NCBI GenBank assembly: GCA_037179515.1
Contig: JAXCGZ010005664.1
Location: forward strand, 41,001-105,000
Reading direction: 5' to 3'
Length of the DNA: 64,000 nucleotides
DNA from: Halocaridina rubra
Lineage: Eukaryota; Arthropoda; Malacostraca; Decapoda; Atyidae
Each line of letters starts with the position of its first letter. Position 1 is the stretch's first letter. The position numbers and the translations under genes were made by a program. This document shows, piece after piece, positions 38,660 to 62,531 of the stretch. The notes beneath the pieces are model-generated. The model worked only from the letters and a program-made list of their open reading frames with translations. It ran no database searches and was not told the origin of the DNA.

Positions 38660-40960
38660 TCAGACTCGTAACACTGCTCAGGTAACCCTAAAAGTTACCA
38701 AGATCATGATCTCAGAATGAAAGTGCTCATCCTCTCCTCTTTGAAAACTTTTTCTCCCCTTAATCCTTGGTGTGACCATGCCTGCTCCATGGTCATTCAA
38801 GCCAGAGATCGGGTATACCGGTCATACCAAGCCCCTTCCTTTGATTTAAATTTCTGCTTTTATTTCAGCCAGGAATAGGTGCACTGTTCAGATTCATATG
38901 TCTAAAGTTTCATTTTTAAGAAATAGTTGATGACCTTAACTCTTCTCCCACTGATAAGTGTTTCTGGTCTTTAGCCAAAGACCTCTCCAAAAACTTCTGT
39001 AACTAGCTTTCCCCCTCTCATTTGTCTTGATGAGTCTATAGCTTTTTTTCCCCACTGACAAAGCCACTCTATTTGGCTCTCAGTTTTCTGCCAACTTCTC
39101 TGTAAGTGATTCTTGCACACCTGTTCCTTGTAGTTTACCCCTTTCTAATCCTATGCACTCCCTATTCCCATGCATATGTCTTCTCCCACTGATAAGTGTT
39201 TCTGGTCTTTAGCCAAAGACCTCTCCAAAAACTTCTGTAACTAGCTTTCCCCCTCTCATTTGTCTTGATGAGTCTATAGCTTGTTTTCCCCACTGACAAA
39301 GCCACTCTATTTGGCTCTCAGTTTTCTGCCAACTTCTCTGTAAGTGATTCTTGCACACCTGTTCCTTGTAGTTTACCCCTTTCTAATCCTATGCACTCCC
39401 TATTCCCATGCATATTCTTTCTTCACGCAAAGTCCATGAGGGTAATCGCTCTACAGATGAACAAGGCAACCAGACCCAATGGTATCCCTGCTAGGTTCTT
39501 AAGGACTCTACATATAAACTGGCTTCTGTGCTTTGCCGTCCTTTTTGCCTCATTCTTTCAACCAGTATCTATCCTTCATCTTGGAAGCAAGCTCTAGTTC
39601 AGCCTGATCTTAAGAAGGGTGACCACCCTATTCCTTCTAACTACCGACCTATTACCCTTGCCTCTGCTATCGCTAAAGTATTCAAAACTTTGCTTAACTT
39701 TCACTTCTCTTGACTCTAATTCGCTTATTTTTGATCACCTGTACAGCTTTCATAAGGCAAGATCCACTGGTGACCTCCTGTCCTATCTCAGTCATGTATG
39801 ATCATCTCTGAGGAACTATGGGGAATCCTTTGTTGTTGCCCTTGATATTTCTAAGGCTTTTGACTGTGACACAAGGTTCTGTGGTCTGTTGTTGTTGATG
39901 GTGCTACATCCAGCACATTCCCAGTTACCAGTGGTGTTCCACTGGGCTCTTTTTCCTTCTCTCATTAACAGTATTCTCCAGTCCCCATTCTCCTCTCTTT
40001 TCCACCCCTTTGCCGACAATTCTACCTTTTATTTTTCCTCTTCTCTTCAAAACCTTCCTTTTTTTCTCGTAATTGGTCTCGTATCACTCTTTCTTCAAGT
40101 CTCGGCTCCAATTTACGGAGTATCTGAGTGGGGCACCAAAATTTTGGCTATATCTTTATGTTCTCCTCCTGAGAGCCCTAGTGTCTTGAAATTAACTAAC
40201 TTTATCCTTTTAATTCAGTTAACATGTTAGGAATCCAAATAGCCTCCAACCTGTCTTGGAGGAGTCACATAATCCAAATTTCTAAATCTGCATCCAAAAA
40301 ATATGGGGTTCTGTGTCGTTTTCGTCATTACTATTTATCTTTTCAGTTCTGCAAAATCTGTAAAGGTCTTATCTGTACCTGCTTAGAATACTGCTCTTAC
40401 ATCTGAGGTACTTTTTCTTATACTTAACTCCTTGACAGTGTTGAATCAAGGGCAGTCAGTCTCATCAGTGACCCTTCTTTTATTTCTATTATGGATTTTC
40501 TTTCTCTTTGCCATAATTTACCACCCCTCTCTCATTTCTATCATTACTACTTCCTTCGCTGCTCGGATGAGTTGGCAAGTTGCATCCCTCCCCCACTGCT
40601 GATGCCGCGTAACACTCGCAAAGCGACCTTTTCTCACAGGTACTGCGTGGAGATTTGTAGCCTGCAGACTCGTCAGTGCAACAACTACTTCCCATCCACC
40701 TCCAGACTCTGGAACTCTCCTCCTTCCTCTGTCATTCCTAATTCTTATAACCTGTCTTCCTTCAAAAAGCGTGTCTGTAATTGTCTCGGGGGGGCCTTAT
40801 CCTGCCGTATGTCTATAAGTCCTCTGTACGTTGAATATTCTTTCAGCCTACACTTCTCCTATTGTATACCATACCCTTAAGACTACCTTGTCCTTAAACT
40901 TCTACATTTCTTCGACTTGATGTTTTCTTTTTGCCTGGGCCTGATAAAGGCAACTTTCTT
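38660..40960 (+). pseudogene. Decayed LINE (jockey/I-like)
   Basis: Plus strand, with several frameshifts and stops. Linker sequence ACSMVIQARDRVYRSYQAP is near 38790. The RT part includes NKATRPNGIPARFLRTL (39455), LKKGDHPIPSNYRPITLAS (39610), KARSTGDLLSYLSHV (39757) and VVALDISKAFD (39835), followed by FADNSTFYF, where FADD is expected. The C-terminal part has LGIQIASNLSWRSHI (40226) and SRLWNSPPSSVIP (40703). The RT region before the catalytic motif is shortened. A 238-bp tandem duplication lies inside it. Confidence 0.82.
38941..39416. repeat. 238-bp tandem duplication within the LINE
   Basis: 38941-39178 and 39179-39416 are almost identical (TCTTCTCCCACTGATAAGTG starts each), with a T/G difference near 39043/39281. 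Confidence 0.92.
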
Positions 40961-41259
40961 ACTTATCCCCGTGTCACACATATGATAAAAAAAATTGATA
41001 AGAGATGAAAACTAACCTGAACTAAATATGAAAGTCATATTGCTGGGCCTTTTTATTTAACCTTCTTAGCAAAATTTTACTTATTTCTTATTTATTTTAT
41101 GCAGTTAGTATACATTTCTTTGTGAAATGATGTTATAATAAGTATAAAAGACATTATATGTATTGGCCTGTTGTGCTTGGCTGTAAGAGTTAAAGGCATG
41201 ATTAGAGGTAGCATTTTGGGTAGCCAGAGGTGCAATAACCTACCTCTTCTTTTCAGAGT

Positions 41260-41526
<267 letters not shown>

Positions 41527-42066
41527 CTCTAAAAACAATGTAGTTAGTGCTCCGAGCTCAGAATGGGGTATCGGCCTTTATGGCAGGTCTCCCAGACTCT
41601 AGATATGCCACAGTACACCTCCTGTACATTATGTGACCGAACTAATGCTAACACTCTTGACCACTATTGTCTTCAGTGCCCCGCAGTGAGAGATGTTTTA
41701 CCACGAGGTCAGAACTTAATACAGATCTGCTCATTTTTACTTAATGATGACAACCTTGATGTTATTCTTGCTCGTTTTCCTCACTTTGGTGGCCATTAAT
41801 TATATTGAATTATACATATATTTTCTGTATGTTGCTATATAATTCTGTTTGTGCATTCTGCGTTTCTCTGAGCTTTACTTTTGCATATAATGTACTCTGT
41901 GCTGCCATTCTGTGAGTTGTGTGTTAGTATGCAGCAATGTTTTATCAATATGTACACCTCCCTGTAAACCATGTTCAATTCTTGGTTTTATATCCATTTG
42001 AAGCATTATTTGTATGAACTCATGTAATGTCTGACGCCTTGGCGCAATAAATTAATAAAATAAAAT

Positions 42067-42069
<3 letters not shown>
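41527..42069 (+). pseudogene. 5'-truncated LINE 3' end embedded in (CT)n
   Basis: It starts within the C-terminal coding part. About 75 residues, to the stop at 41797-41799, contain the zinc-type YTSCTLCDRTNANTLDHYCL + QCPAVRD (CxxC…H…C). A 3' untranslated region of ~270 bp ends TGTCTGACGCCTTGGCGCAA and AATTAATAAAATAAAATAAT, then (CT)n. The identical tail at 6.84 kb is also within (CT)n. Confidence 0.83.

Positions 42070-42145
<76 letters not shown>
42070..42145. repeat. (CT)n microsatellite, 3' side of LINE insert
   Basis: About 76 bp of CT directly after the LINE tail. Confidence 0.96.
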
Positions 42146-42146
<1 letters not shown>

Positions 42147-42272
42147 ACTTCCATTGCTTGATTCATTTCTCTTATTTACAGTTTTTAGTTTCTGTGATTT
42201 TTTATATTTTTTTATTCATTTCTCATTTTAATAATTTTCAATTCTGGTTTTTAAAGTGGAGAAATAGTATTA

Positions 42273-42587
42273 CAGAAGCTCCCCCTACTTTCAAACATTC
42301 ACAGATGCAAACAAAAACCTACCCATTATGTATTCATGTATTAATGTTTGTATTACTGAACTGTACTGTATTATTACATTATTATTACTGTATTAAAATT
42401 TATTACTGTTGTCTACTTTGTTTTATGTAGTAGTTATGTGTCTTTAACCTAGGTACTGTACAGTACTACATATGTATGTATTGTACAGTACTTTTTTTTA
42501 CCTAAACAAAACTTATGAACGGACTTCTGGAACCGAACTCGTTTGTAAGTTGGGAAACCTAACTCATTCGTAAGTTGGGGAGTGTTT
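42273..42587 (-). mobile_element. MITE family F, copy 2
   Basis: The ends CAGAAGCTCCCCCTACTTTC and GTAAGTTGGGGAGTGTTTG are inverted relatives, flanked by TA. The interior shares the GTACAGTACT, TTTTTACCTAAACAAAACTT and CTTATGAACGGACTTCTGG type segments with 37.85-38.14 kb in opposite orientation. Confidence 0.7.
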
Positions 42588-42719
42588 GTATTTACATGTC
42601 AGTTATTTTTTAAAGTTTCTTTGATAGGTTCAGTAAATGAAACATAGCATGTTTAAAATGTATATGATTTACAAAAGCAAAACAGTAGGTAGTTGAATTA
42701 TAGTTACACAGATAGCAGT

Positions 42720-48641
<5,922 letters not shown>

Positions 48642-48724
<83 letters not shown>
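48642..48724. repeat. (TA)n abutting Tigger-B end
   Basis: An 83-bp TA run. The following 48725-48800 resembles 16450-16500, a possible Tigger terminus. 48800-49137 shows nothing further. Confidence 0.95.
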
Positions 48725-48726
<2 letters not shown>

Positions 48727-49137
48727 CAATTTATAACATGATTTGGTACTAATGAAACTTCGGACCCATCATAAGTTGAACCATTACATCAATGGTAGAA
48801 TGGTTGATAGAGAATAAAGTGTAGTAAATACAAACAGTATATCAGATGTCATATTTCTTTTTTTAACCGTTGTTTCTGCACTGGGGTCTATAGTGGCAAC
48901 AACTACATTATGAAGAGCAGGGATAATAATTTTAAGCACAACATCCTCTATGCACTGTACTGTATATATAACAAATTCAACATTTTTATTTTTTGAGAGA
49001 GATTGATTGATTCAGCCACACTTAAAATAATTCATAGTTCAATAATTTCTTTATAGAAAACGTAATATCATATCTGAGGGACATTATTGCTATTATTATT
49101 ATTATTATTGTTGTTGTTGTGATACAGTGCTTCATTT

Positions 49138-49446
<309 letters not shown>

Positions 49447-50243
49447 TTCTAATATAGCTTTCTATGTTTTTGATATGGCTAGAAAAGGTTTGTTGTCCTG
49501 GTGGCTGTTGTAAGTTGAGTGAATTGTAAGTCTGAAATCCCCTGTTTATATATTCAATCAATCCCCAGTTTTCAAATGTCTTTGAAGTCAACTTTTTTTT
49601 GCCATTGTCGGTGAAAAACAATCACTTCCTCAACTCTAATATCTATATGTTTTTTGCTCCGATACTAAAATTTTTCCCTAATTCTGTCCAACACTGGCTT
49701 ACGACATTATATTTAACTAATCCAGTACTTGTAATTTTTGTTGAAAAATTGTCACACCTCTAACCTTCTCTTGCAAAGCACTGTCACTTACCCTAATTTC
49801 ATTCTCCTTATTTTTCACCCATATACTTGATGAATAAGTTTGTGTGATGAATAAGTTTGTGTGACTTCAGTTGTTGACATTATATGCAAGTGAACCAGTT
49901 GAATACCACCCTCTCTTAGAATATCCGCTAATTATATAGGTGCAAGAACATCCTCATTACTACTTTTAATTCCACGTAGGGATCAATCTACAATACTTGA
50001 AGAGGCAGACTGAGGCTCCTATTGGGAGGAGTTGGCAGTTTCAAGTTGTTGGAGGCCCATTTCTTTGTTTCCTTTTATTTATCAAGAATTTTTCTATATG
50101 GTAATACATGTATTCAGTAATTGAAAAACGTTTATTGATGGAAAGCACTTGTTCTGCATCTTTTAGCAAGTCATTATGATTGCAAATAATTTAGCTAAAC
50201 CTGTCACAGAGAATCATTTTGGAAACACATCATCTATTATTTT

Positions 50244-50722
50244 CTTTTCTCTTGCCTCATCCTCATGTATTCTTTATTTTTTATTGAATATCCAGTTCAG
50301 TAATCTTCCTTTTTACTTCATAGTAGCAGTACTGATATTGGGTTGGGGGTACTTGGGCATAATGGACAGCAGATATCAAAAGATGAATTTGTAATGCAAA
50401 AGCACACAGTACAGTTTTTAGAGACACACTTGCAGACATGAACAGACAAGACTAATTGTTTTACAGTAAGTACTTTTTCTTTTCTCTTGCCTCATCCTCA
50501 TGTATTCTTTATTTTTTATTGAATATCCAGTTCAGTAATCTTCCTTTTTACTTCATAGTAGCAGTACTGATATTGGGTTGGGGGTACTTGGGCATAATGG
50601 ACAGCAGATATCAAAAGATGAATTTGTAATGCAAAAGCACACAGTACAGTTTTTAGAGACACACTAACACACTTGCAGACATGAACAGACAAGACTAATT
50701 GTTTTACAGTAAGTACTTTTTC
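50244..50722. repeat. 235-bp direct tandem duplication
   Basis: CTTGCCTCATCCTCATGTAT begins at 50251 and again at 50486; both copies end in GTTTTACAGTAAGTACTTTT. The second copy has a small TAACACAC-type insertion. 49620-50240 has no other feature seen. Confidence 0.9.
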
Positions 50723-50944
50723 TGTTAGAAAATATAAATATCAAACCAGCAATGAAAAGTATATATTAGAGCTTACATTCATCTCACATCCACTCATCTA
50801 CAGTGGCCTGTTAAATGATGAGGATTTTTTTCAATTAACATTTCTGCACTTTATGATAGCAATTTGATATGCAAACGGTTCTTGAAGGAACTCATAACTA
50901 TATATCCACAAGTTCATTTGTATCCATAGTAGATAGATTCCAAG

Positions 50945-50947
<3 letters not shown>

Positions 50948-51008
<61 letters not shown>
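50948..51008. repeat. (CT)n microsatellite
   Basis: About 60 bp of CT followed by a C-run. The minus-strand LINE fragment begins directly beyond it. Confidence 0.96.
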
Positions 51009-51010
<2 letters not shown>

Positions 51011-51014
51011 CCCC

Positions 51015-52015
51015 CCTAAGTATGACCTCTAGTTCTAGTGCCAGCCATATCAAAATATCGATCCCTATCCACTCTGTCATAACCATGAAGGAATTTAAAA
51101 ACTGTCACCATATCCCCCTCAATCTTCTAGCTTCGAGTGATGGTAAGTCTAATTACCTCAACTCTCATCATAACTGAGATTGTATATTTGTGGCACCAGT
51201 TTCGTGGCATGTCCTTTAACTTTTTCCAGCTTAACTATGTGTTTTTTCAAGTGCAGATTCCGTAAGGGGGCTGCATATGTAAGCTTTGGCCTTACATAGG
51301 TTATATAAATATTTTTGAACATTTCCTTGTCCATGTGCCTTAAGGCTACCCTTACATTTGCTAAGAAAGCATATGCTACCCTTACTATCCCATTTATATG
51401 CATTTCTGGAGACAAATCGGCCAGTATGTTTACTTCAAGATCTCTCTCATTCTCTGTCTCTTGAAGTTCTACTCCTGCCACCGAGTAGTCAAGCTTGTAT
51501 CCATTTTTATTACCTTACATTATGAAGTATTGAATTTCAATAGCCACTTTTCTGACTACTCATGCAGACTATTTAGTCCTCCTTATGTTCTCTACCATTA
51601 TTCTCGTTTCTTACATTCTTTACAATCTTTGCACCATCTGCAAACATATTCATGAATGAATTTACAGACCCTTGTAGGTCATTTATATACAAGGAACAAA
51701 AAGCCCTAAAACTGAACACTGTGGAACTGCACTACTAACTCTTCTCTATTCAGACACTGAGTGTCTTACTCTAACCCTCTAATCCCTTCCTTCTAAGTAT
51801 GTTTTTATCCATTTCAAGACATTTCCACCTATTCTTGCCATTGCTTGCAGCTTCTTAAGAAGTCTCCCGTGTGGTACAGTGTCAAATGTTTTCTGGAAGT
51901 CTAGGAATATGCACTCTGCCCAACCCTCTCTTTCTTGTAAGATTCAGTTATCTCATCATAAAATTCTAATAAGTTTGTTGCTTTTGAAATACCTTCTCTG
52001 AAGCCATGATATGAA
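51015..52015 (-). pseudogene. Decayed CR1/L2-like LINE RT fragment
   Basis: Minus strand, from 52015 down: GISKATNLLEFYDEIT, SRKHLTLYHTGDFL, then (51481-51158) VNILADLSPEMHINGIVR, YITYVRPKLTYAAPL, HLKKHIVKLEKVKGHATKLV and YNLSYDES. The catalytic RT box is degraded by stops. The 3' part near 51040 (MAGTRTRG-like) runs up to (CT)n. It is related to the fragment at 28.3 kb, which covers the segment just downstream in the protein. Confidence 0.8.
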
Positions 52016-52017
52016 GT

Positions 52018-52090
52018 AGAAAAGGCCCATGAATAAAACAAAGAAAAACGAAGATATACTATATATTAAAACTTCGTTTTTCTTTATATA
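52018..52090. repeat. Diverged copy of the 29.6-kb hairpin element
   Basis: AAAGGCCCATGAATAAAACA and GAAGATATACTATATATTAA correspond to the outer and middle arm of the 29568-29745 palindrome. The short AACGAAG…CTTCGTTTTTC hairpin remains. Confidence 0.65.
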
Positions 52091-52136
52091 TTATTTATTA
52101 TTGTATTATGCTTTTCTGCCTCACACACACACAAAC

Positions 52137-53657
<1,521 letters not shown>

Positions 53658-53659
53658 CA

Positions 53660-53722
53660 CAGTGAACCCTCGCTATATCGCGGTTCATCTTTCGTGAATT
53701 CAGTGCATCGCGGACTTTTTGG

Positions 53723-53726
<4 letters not shown>
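53660..53726 (+). mobile_element. Truncated Tigger-A-type 5' end between microsatellites
   Basis: CAGTGAACCCTCGCTATATC and GTGAATTCAGTGCATCGCGG match the 5' end of the element at 55379. Only ~67 bp remain before the next (TA)n (53727-53804). Confidence 0.8.

Positions 53727-53804
<78 letters not shown>
53727..53804. repeat. (TA)n microsatellite
   Basis: A TA tract after the truncated Tigger end. 53840-54110 holds only ATT/TTA-rich repeats. Confidence 0.96.
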
Positions 53805-53807
<3 letters not shown>

Positions 53808-54112
53808 TGTGACACCAGGATGGGCCAAAAAATATAAAATTAAACAGCCTTTATTGGACCTGGGCACGAAGAATACATAAAGTAAAGAGAAACAGAGATG
53901 GAGAGTGTACTTATTATTATTATTATTGGCAACAGTAATTTTCCTTTGATGATGATTGTGGAGATTATTATGATTATTATTATTATTGTTGTTATTATTA
54001 TTATTATTATTATTATTACGAATTTGTCATGAAAATTATTAACCGTCAAGAAATCATTTTTTTTTGCAATAAATAATGTAGTTTTGGTTGAATGAACCAG
54101 AGTTAATTAAAG

Positions 54113-54114
<2 letters not shown>

Positions 54115-54175
<61 letters not shown>

Positions 54176-54342
54176 CCCCATTTATTGTTGTCATCTTTCA
54201 TTTCCTCTTTCTCATTTGATTTCTTCTTCTTCCCCTGTTGCTTTCTTCTCTACTTTGATTGCAATTGGATGCGTTCTTTTAAAGTTCCATGAAGAAATGA
54301 AGAGAGTGAAATTAAAACAGATGGAATTTTATTATTAGATAT

Positions 54343-54374
<32 letters not shown>

Positions 54375-54375
54375 A
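54115..54375. repeat. (CT)n tracts and a (CG)n run
   Basis: CT at 54115-54170 and 54342-54360, followed by a GCGCGC run to 54374. The sequence between and after (to 54780) shows no gene. Confidence 0.9.
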
Positions 54376-54783
54376 CTCGCTTTGTTGACTTCTCGTTTCC
54401 AATCTCAGCCATGTCGCTTCCTTTATACATTAACTTGCTTCTTTTATATTTTTATATCTTCCTTTGTTCATCTCTGTATATTTGTCTATCTATCTATCTA
54501 GCTGTCTTAGTTTATTATATAGTATCCTTTGCTTAGTTAGTACTCTATTATCTCTTTATACAAAAATGAAACAAACTTTTTTTAGTGCACTTCTTTAATT
54601 TTCTATATATAATAACAATAATAATAATAATAATAATGTCTACTTATAAGTCACTTTTAATCTTAAAAGAATAACCATTGTTCAGAAATAGAAATAAATG
54701 TTTGTTTGTTTCCTCCGTATCAGCTGATGCTTATTCAGGCACAATATCTTACTGATAATATATTTATTTACTCACCCTATTTG

Positions 54784-58487
<3,704 letters not shown>

Positions 58488-59754
58488 TACATAATAATAT
58501 TACACTACAACAAAGTATGTTCTCATTGTAAGAGAATAAAACACACTTATAAACATAAAAACATTGCCCTACAGCAAAACTGTAGGTATTGCTTACTTTT
58601 ACTACACTCATGTGGTGTGCTAGCATAGGGAGGAAGAGACTTAGTCATGGATGCTATGTTTGTCTTTGATGATCGTGGCCACATTCATACGGGCTAATCC
58701 GAGATTGCGACCAATATTTGTAGATTTCCCTTTTCAGCACAGTTTGGCACTTTAATTTTAATTTCCATAGTGATGGCTTTTCTATTTTTAGTAGCATTGC
58801 CATCAGAACTATCACTAACACACTTGGGAGGCTTAGTAGAGTCAGTAATGGGCGAACACAGCGAGAGAGCAGATGAAAGCACAAGACACAGTATGGCGGG
58901 CGGGAATAAAATGCTTCTAATGCTGCATGACATATTCTTACACTATACTCTCCAAACTATTTTGAATAAAATCGTATTTACAGCTCTGTTTATTTTTTCT
59001 TCTTAAATTCAATATTATCAACTGTATATAAACAAATAAATAAATGAAGCCATTAACTTGATAAATACGAATACAGCTGTGCTGCTAGGTGTGAATTCTA
59101 GTGTAAATAATATCATCTATAGCTGTGTTTGGTATTTTTTCTGTTTAAATTCTGTATAATTTTTCAATATAACCAAATACTGTATATGAAAATATAAATA
59201 AATAAAGCTTAACTTGATAAATACGAATACAGAACAGCTGTGTGTACAATTTTTAACAGATAACTCGTCAGCCTACAACTTTAAGAACGCCTTTGTAACA
59301 GCTCCACATTTTATAACAGCTACCTTTGTGTTTGTGTGTATTTCAAATAAAATTGTAATAACAGCTATGTGTTTGGTATATTTCTTTTTAAATTCAGTAT
59401 AATCAAATATATAAACAAATCAATAAATAAAGCCATTAACTTGATAAATATGAATACAGCTGTGCTGCTAGCTGTGTATTCATGTGTACAGTAATTTGAA
59501 TAAAACCGTATTTACAGCTATGTGTTTGTTTGTTTTTTAGATTCACTATAATCCTTAAATATGAATAGATCAGTGCTGCTAGCTGTGTATTCCTCCGCCG
59601 CTCTCACAAACTATTTTGGTGCGCGGTTTGAATGTTCTGCACCAGCCTGGTAGGTCGAAAAATTCATTTATTAATGATTTATCAAATATTTTTTGGGCTT
59701 TGTCGTAACGGTGAAACGACGTAAGTCAGAGCGACGTTATATGAGGACCTACTG
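58488..59754 (-). mobile_element. Tigger family B copy (minus), truncated at its 3' side
   Basis: The 5' end on the minus strand is CAGTAGGTCCTCATATAACG, at 59754. About four to five diverged subterminal repeats occupy 58960-59640 (GAATACAGCTGTGCTGCTAG). The N-terminal stub (KPPKCVSDSSDGNATKNRK, then AITMEIKIKVPNCAEKG) is at about 58840-58730, and a broken continuation reaches 58650. The side at 58488 joins directly to the family A element. Confidence 0.78.
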
Positions 59755-59760
59755 TACATG

Positions 59761-61225
59761 CAGTCGAACCTCCAGTTACGAACACCCCAGACCACGAACA
59801 TATCGACCTACAACCACAATTTGCAAACAAATTTTTTTTAATCAAAACAAATAATTCATCGTGATTCGAATGCACATACGCGCGCACATCTGCCCTGGCG
59901 ACCATGTTTGCTCTTAGTTCTGCATTGGTACGCACACGGTGAAGATCACTTGTTGTTCTTTAATTATAGATTTTTCATATTTTTTGCTTTTCACTTTAAA
60001 TTTGCCCTCATTATTCCTCCCAAGAAAGTGAAATGTGTCAGTGATAGTGATGTTAAAAAACCTAAACATATTACAGTGAAAATGAAAAAAGAAATAATAG
60101 GTAATCATGAAAATGGTGTTTGTGTGTCTTGATCTGGCCAAGCAGTATGACATGGCGAAATTGAACATCTGTACTATTTTAAAGAATAAAAGAGGTCTTA
60201 AAGGCAGCTGACGTGGCTAAAGGAGTTACTATTTTAACAAAGCATAGGTCTCTCTTAGATCATAGAAGAGGTAGAAAAATTATTTTTAGTTTGGATTAAT
60301 GACAAAGATCTTGCTGGAGATAGTATTAGCAAGGCTATAATATGCACGAAGGCTCTACAGATACACCATGATTTAGTGGTAAAATTGATGATTTTAAAGC
60401 AAGTAGAGGCTGGTTTGTAAAATTTCATCGACGAACTGGAATTCACGGTGTTGTTAGGCTTGGAGAGGCTGCTAGTTTGGACCAATAGGCAGCGGATGAC
60501 TATGTGGTGGAATTTGCTAAATTTATCGAAGACCTTCTCGAGTTGCAACGTGAACATGTGAAGACTATCCTGGAGGAGCGATCAGTGGAAGAGGAGGAAG
60601 AGAGGGTAAAGGTTCAATGATAACATAGAAATTTTTAGCAAGTGGAGTGATGTGCAGGCTTACATTGAGAGGCGTCACCCTAACAAAATTGAGGCCAACA
60701 GAGCAGTGAACATTTTAAATGACAGTGTGATATCCCATTTCTGAAAAATTCTTCAACAAAGAATAGGACAAATTTCCCTGGATGATTTTCTTGTGCTAAC
60801 ATCTGCCAGCAAACCACTTTGCAAGAGAGAACAAAAAGAGAAAACACCAGAAATACCAGTGCAGTTGCCCAACGTTATTATGGAAGGGGACTCTCCTTCA
60901 AAAGAGAAATCCTCCTCCTCCTCCACCTCAATCCATGTCTGCCAGCAACTATCAACCACAAAGGTAAAGTGCAGTACAATTATCATATTTAATTTAGCGT
61001 TTGAGTACTGTATTTTTCTATTATTAAGGTTGCTTTTCATTTCATTCTATATTTTTGTCCCATATGAACCCATATAAAAATAAAAAGGTATGCTTCTGGG
61101 GCTGGGGAAGGGATTAATTGGATTTACATTAATTTCAATAAGGAAAATTTTTTCAGTTCACGAACATTTCTATTTGCAAATGAGGTCAAGGAACGGATTA
61201 AGATCGTGACCATAGGTTCCATAGT
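59761..61225 (+). mobile_element. Tigger-type element (family E) lacking its DDE core
   Basis: The left end CAGTCGAACCTCCAGTTACG and the right end GACCATAGGTTCCATAG are inverted relatives (the right subterminal AAATGAGGTCAAGGAACGG also fits). Coding remnants in order: SDVKKPKHITVKMKKEI (HTH start, about 60040); DFKASRGWFVKFHRRTGIHG (CENP-B-type HTH, about 60390); AADDYVVEFAKFIEDLLELQ (60490-60550); EERSVEEEEERVKV; and a Ser-rich tail. The catalytic segment that normally lies between the VVEFAKFI and LLELQ parts is missing. Scattered stops make it a pseudogene. Confidence 0.75.
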
Positions 61226-61489
61226 ATACACATACACCGTCATCTAGCATCTTCCCTGAACATTACTTTCGCAATTTTGAAGGTACTAAATTTGAAAATT
61301 ATGAATTAAAATATTCAGAACAGCTCCTTGAAAATGGAGCATGACAAGTATGAGCAAAATGAGTATTGGAATGCCACATGCATGCATATGCTGATGAAGG
61401 CTACAAGTGAGTCAGTTTTCATTTTACAGTTTTTGAAGGTGCATCAACTATTGCTGCGCTTGTTGAGTACTGTATATTGCATCTGTGAA

Positions 61490-62150
61490 TTATGCCACGT
61501 TTTCATAACTGAATCATGTAGTGTTCAGATTGAGGTTTAGTAAGCCTGTTCACTGATATGTTTTATATTTTTTGATCATTTATTATTGTAGTTATTTCCA
61601 TTATGATTTTATATTATTTGTACTGTGCAGCATGTACAGTTTACTCGTAAGTCACTCAAGCAAGCACATTCATGGAAACATTTCGTATTGATTCATGTAA
61701 AAGTTAGATAGGAATTGAGACCATTTCTTTGGTGTATTTTACATTTCTTGAACATTGAATATAGTGATGCTCATAATGCTTTACATATACAGCATTTTAC
61801 TGTACTGCATTTACAGTTTACTCATAGCACACTTGTTGAAACCACTTATACTGAACCATGTAATGTTCAGATAGAGAATTAGTAAAGGTGTTCTTTGGTA
61901 TGTTTCACATTTCTGTAATTAAAGTTATGTTTATCATGTTTATACATTTACTTTACTGTGCAACATTGCCAGTTTACTCATAACACATTTGTGGAAACAT
62001 TTCATTGTGTTTCATGTAATACTTATAGAGAGGGTTATTAAACCTATTTACTGTAAGTGCTACATTATAACAACTACTATGCTTTTTTTTACATTTACAT
62101 TGCGCATGTAATTGGAACTGCTTTAGGTTAAACTCATGTACAGTACAGTA
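61490..62150. repeat. Degenerate ~165-bp tandem repeat, about 4 units
   Basis: CAGTTTACTC recurs at 61637, 61814 and 61970. It is accompanied each time by TGTACTGTGCA/TACTGCAT-like, TGAATCATGTA and TTAGTAAACCT/TTAGTAAAGGT-like segments. 61230-61490 shows nothing else recognised. Confidence 0.6.
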
Positions 62151-62321
62151 ATATCGGCATGATAAAAAGTACATGAGAGATTTGTAATAGATTACAGCAT
62201 ATGCACAATATTGATTTGTTTATATAAGGGTCTTGGAAACGTGATTATTATCTTACACAGCTAGTGGTGGACCAAGTTGTTTGCTTATGAAGGGAACACT
62301 TCTGTATACTGCATATATATA

Positions 62322-62370
62322 CAGATGCCCCCCAACTGACAAACATCCATAAGATACAAACATGAAAAGT
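62322..62370. mobile_element. Possible single Tigger-type terminus
   Basis: CAGATGCCCCCCAACTGAC and AAACATCCATAAGATACAAA resemble a TIR and its subterminal block. No partner end found. 62150-62530 is otherwise plain AT-rich DNA. Confidence 0.35.
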
Positions 62371-62531
62371 TTGGTGCCTATGCAGTCTACTATTTTTATG
62401 CAGCAAGTTATTGCTGGTTCCATTTCAAGAAATGTGCAAACTTGTGTCATGTGTCTATAGGATAAGAAAGAAAATGAATTATGTTGTAACACAACTTGTT
62501 ACGTACATGATGTAGGAATGATTATGTATAC

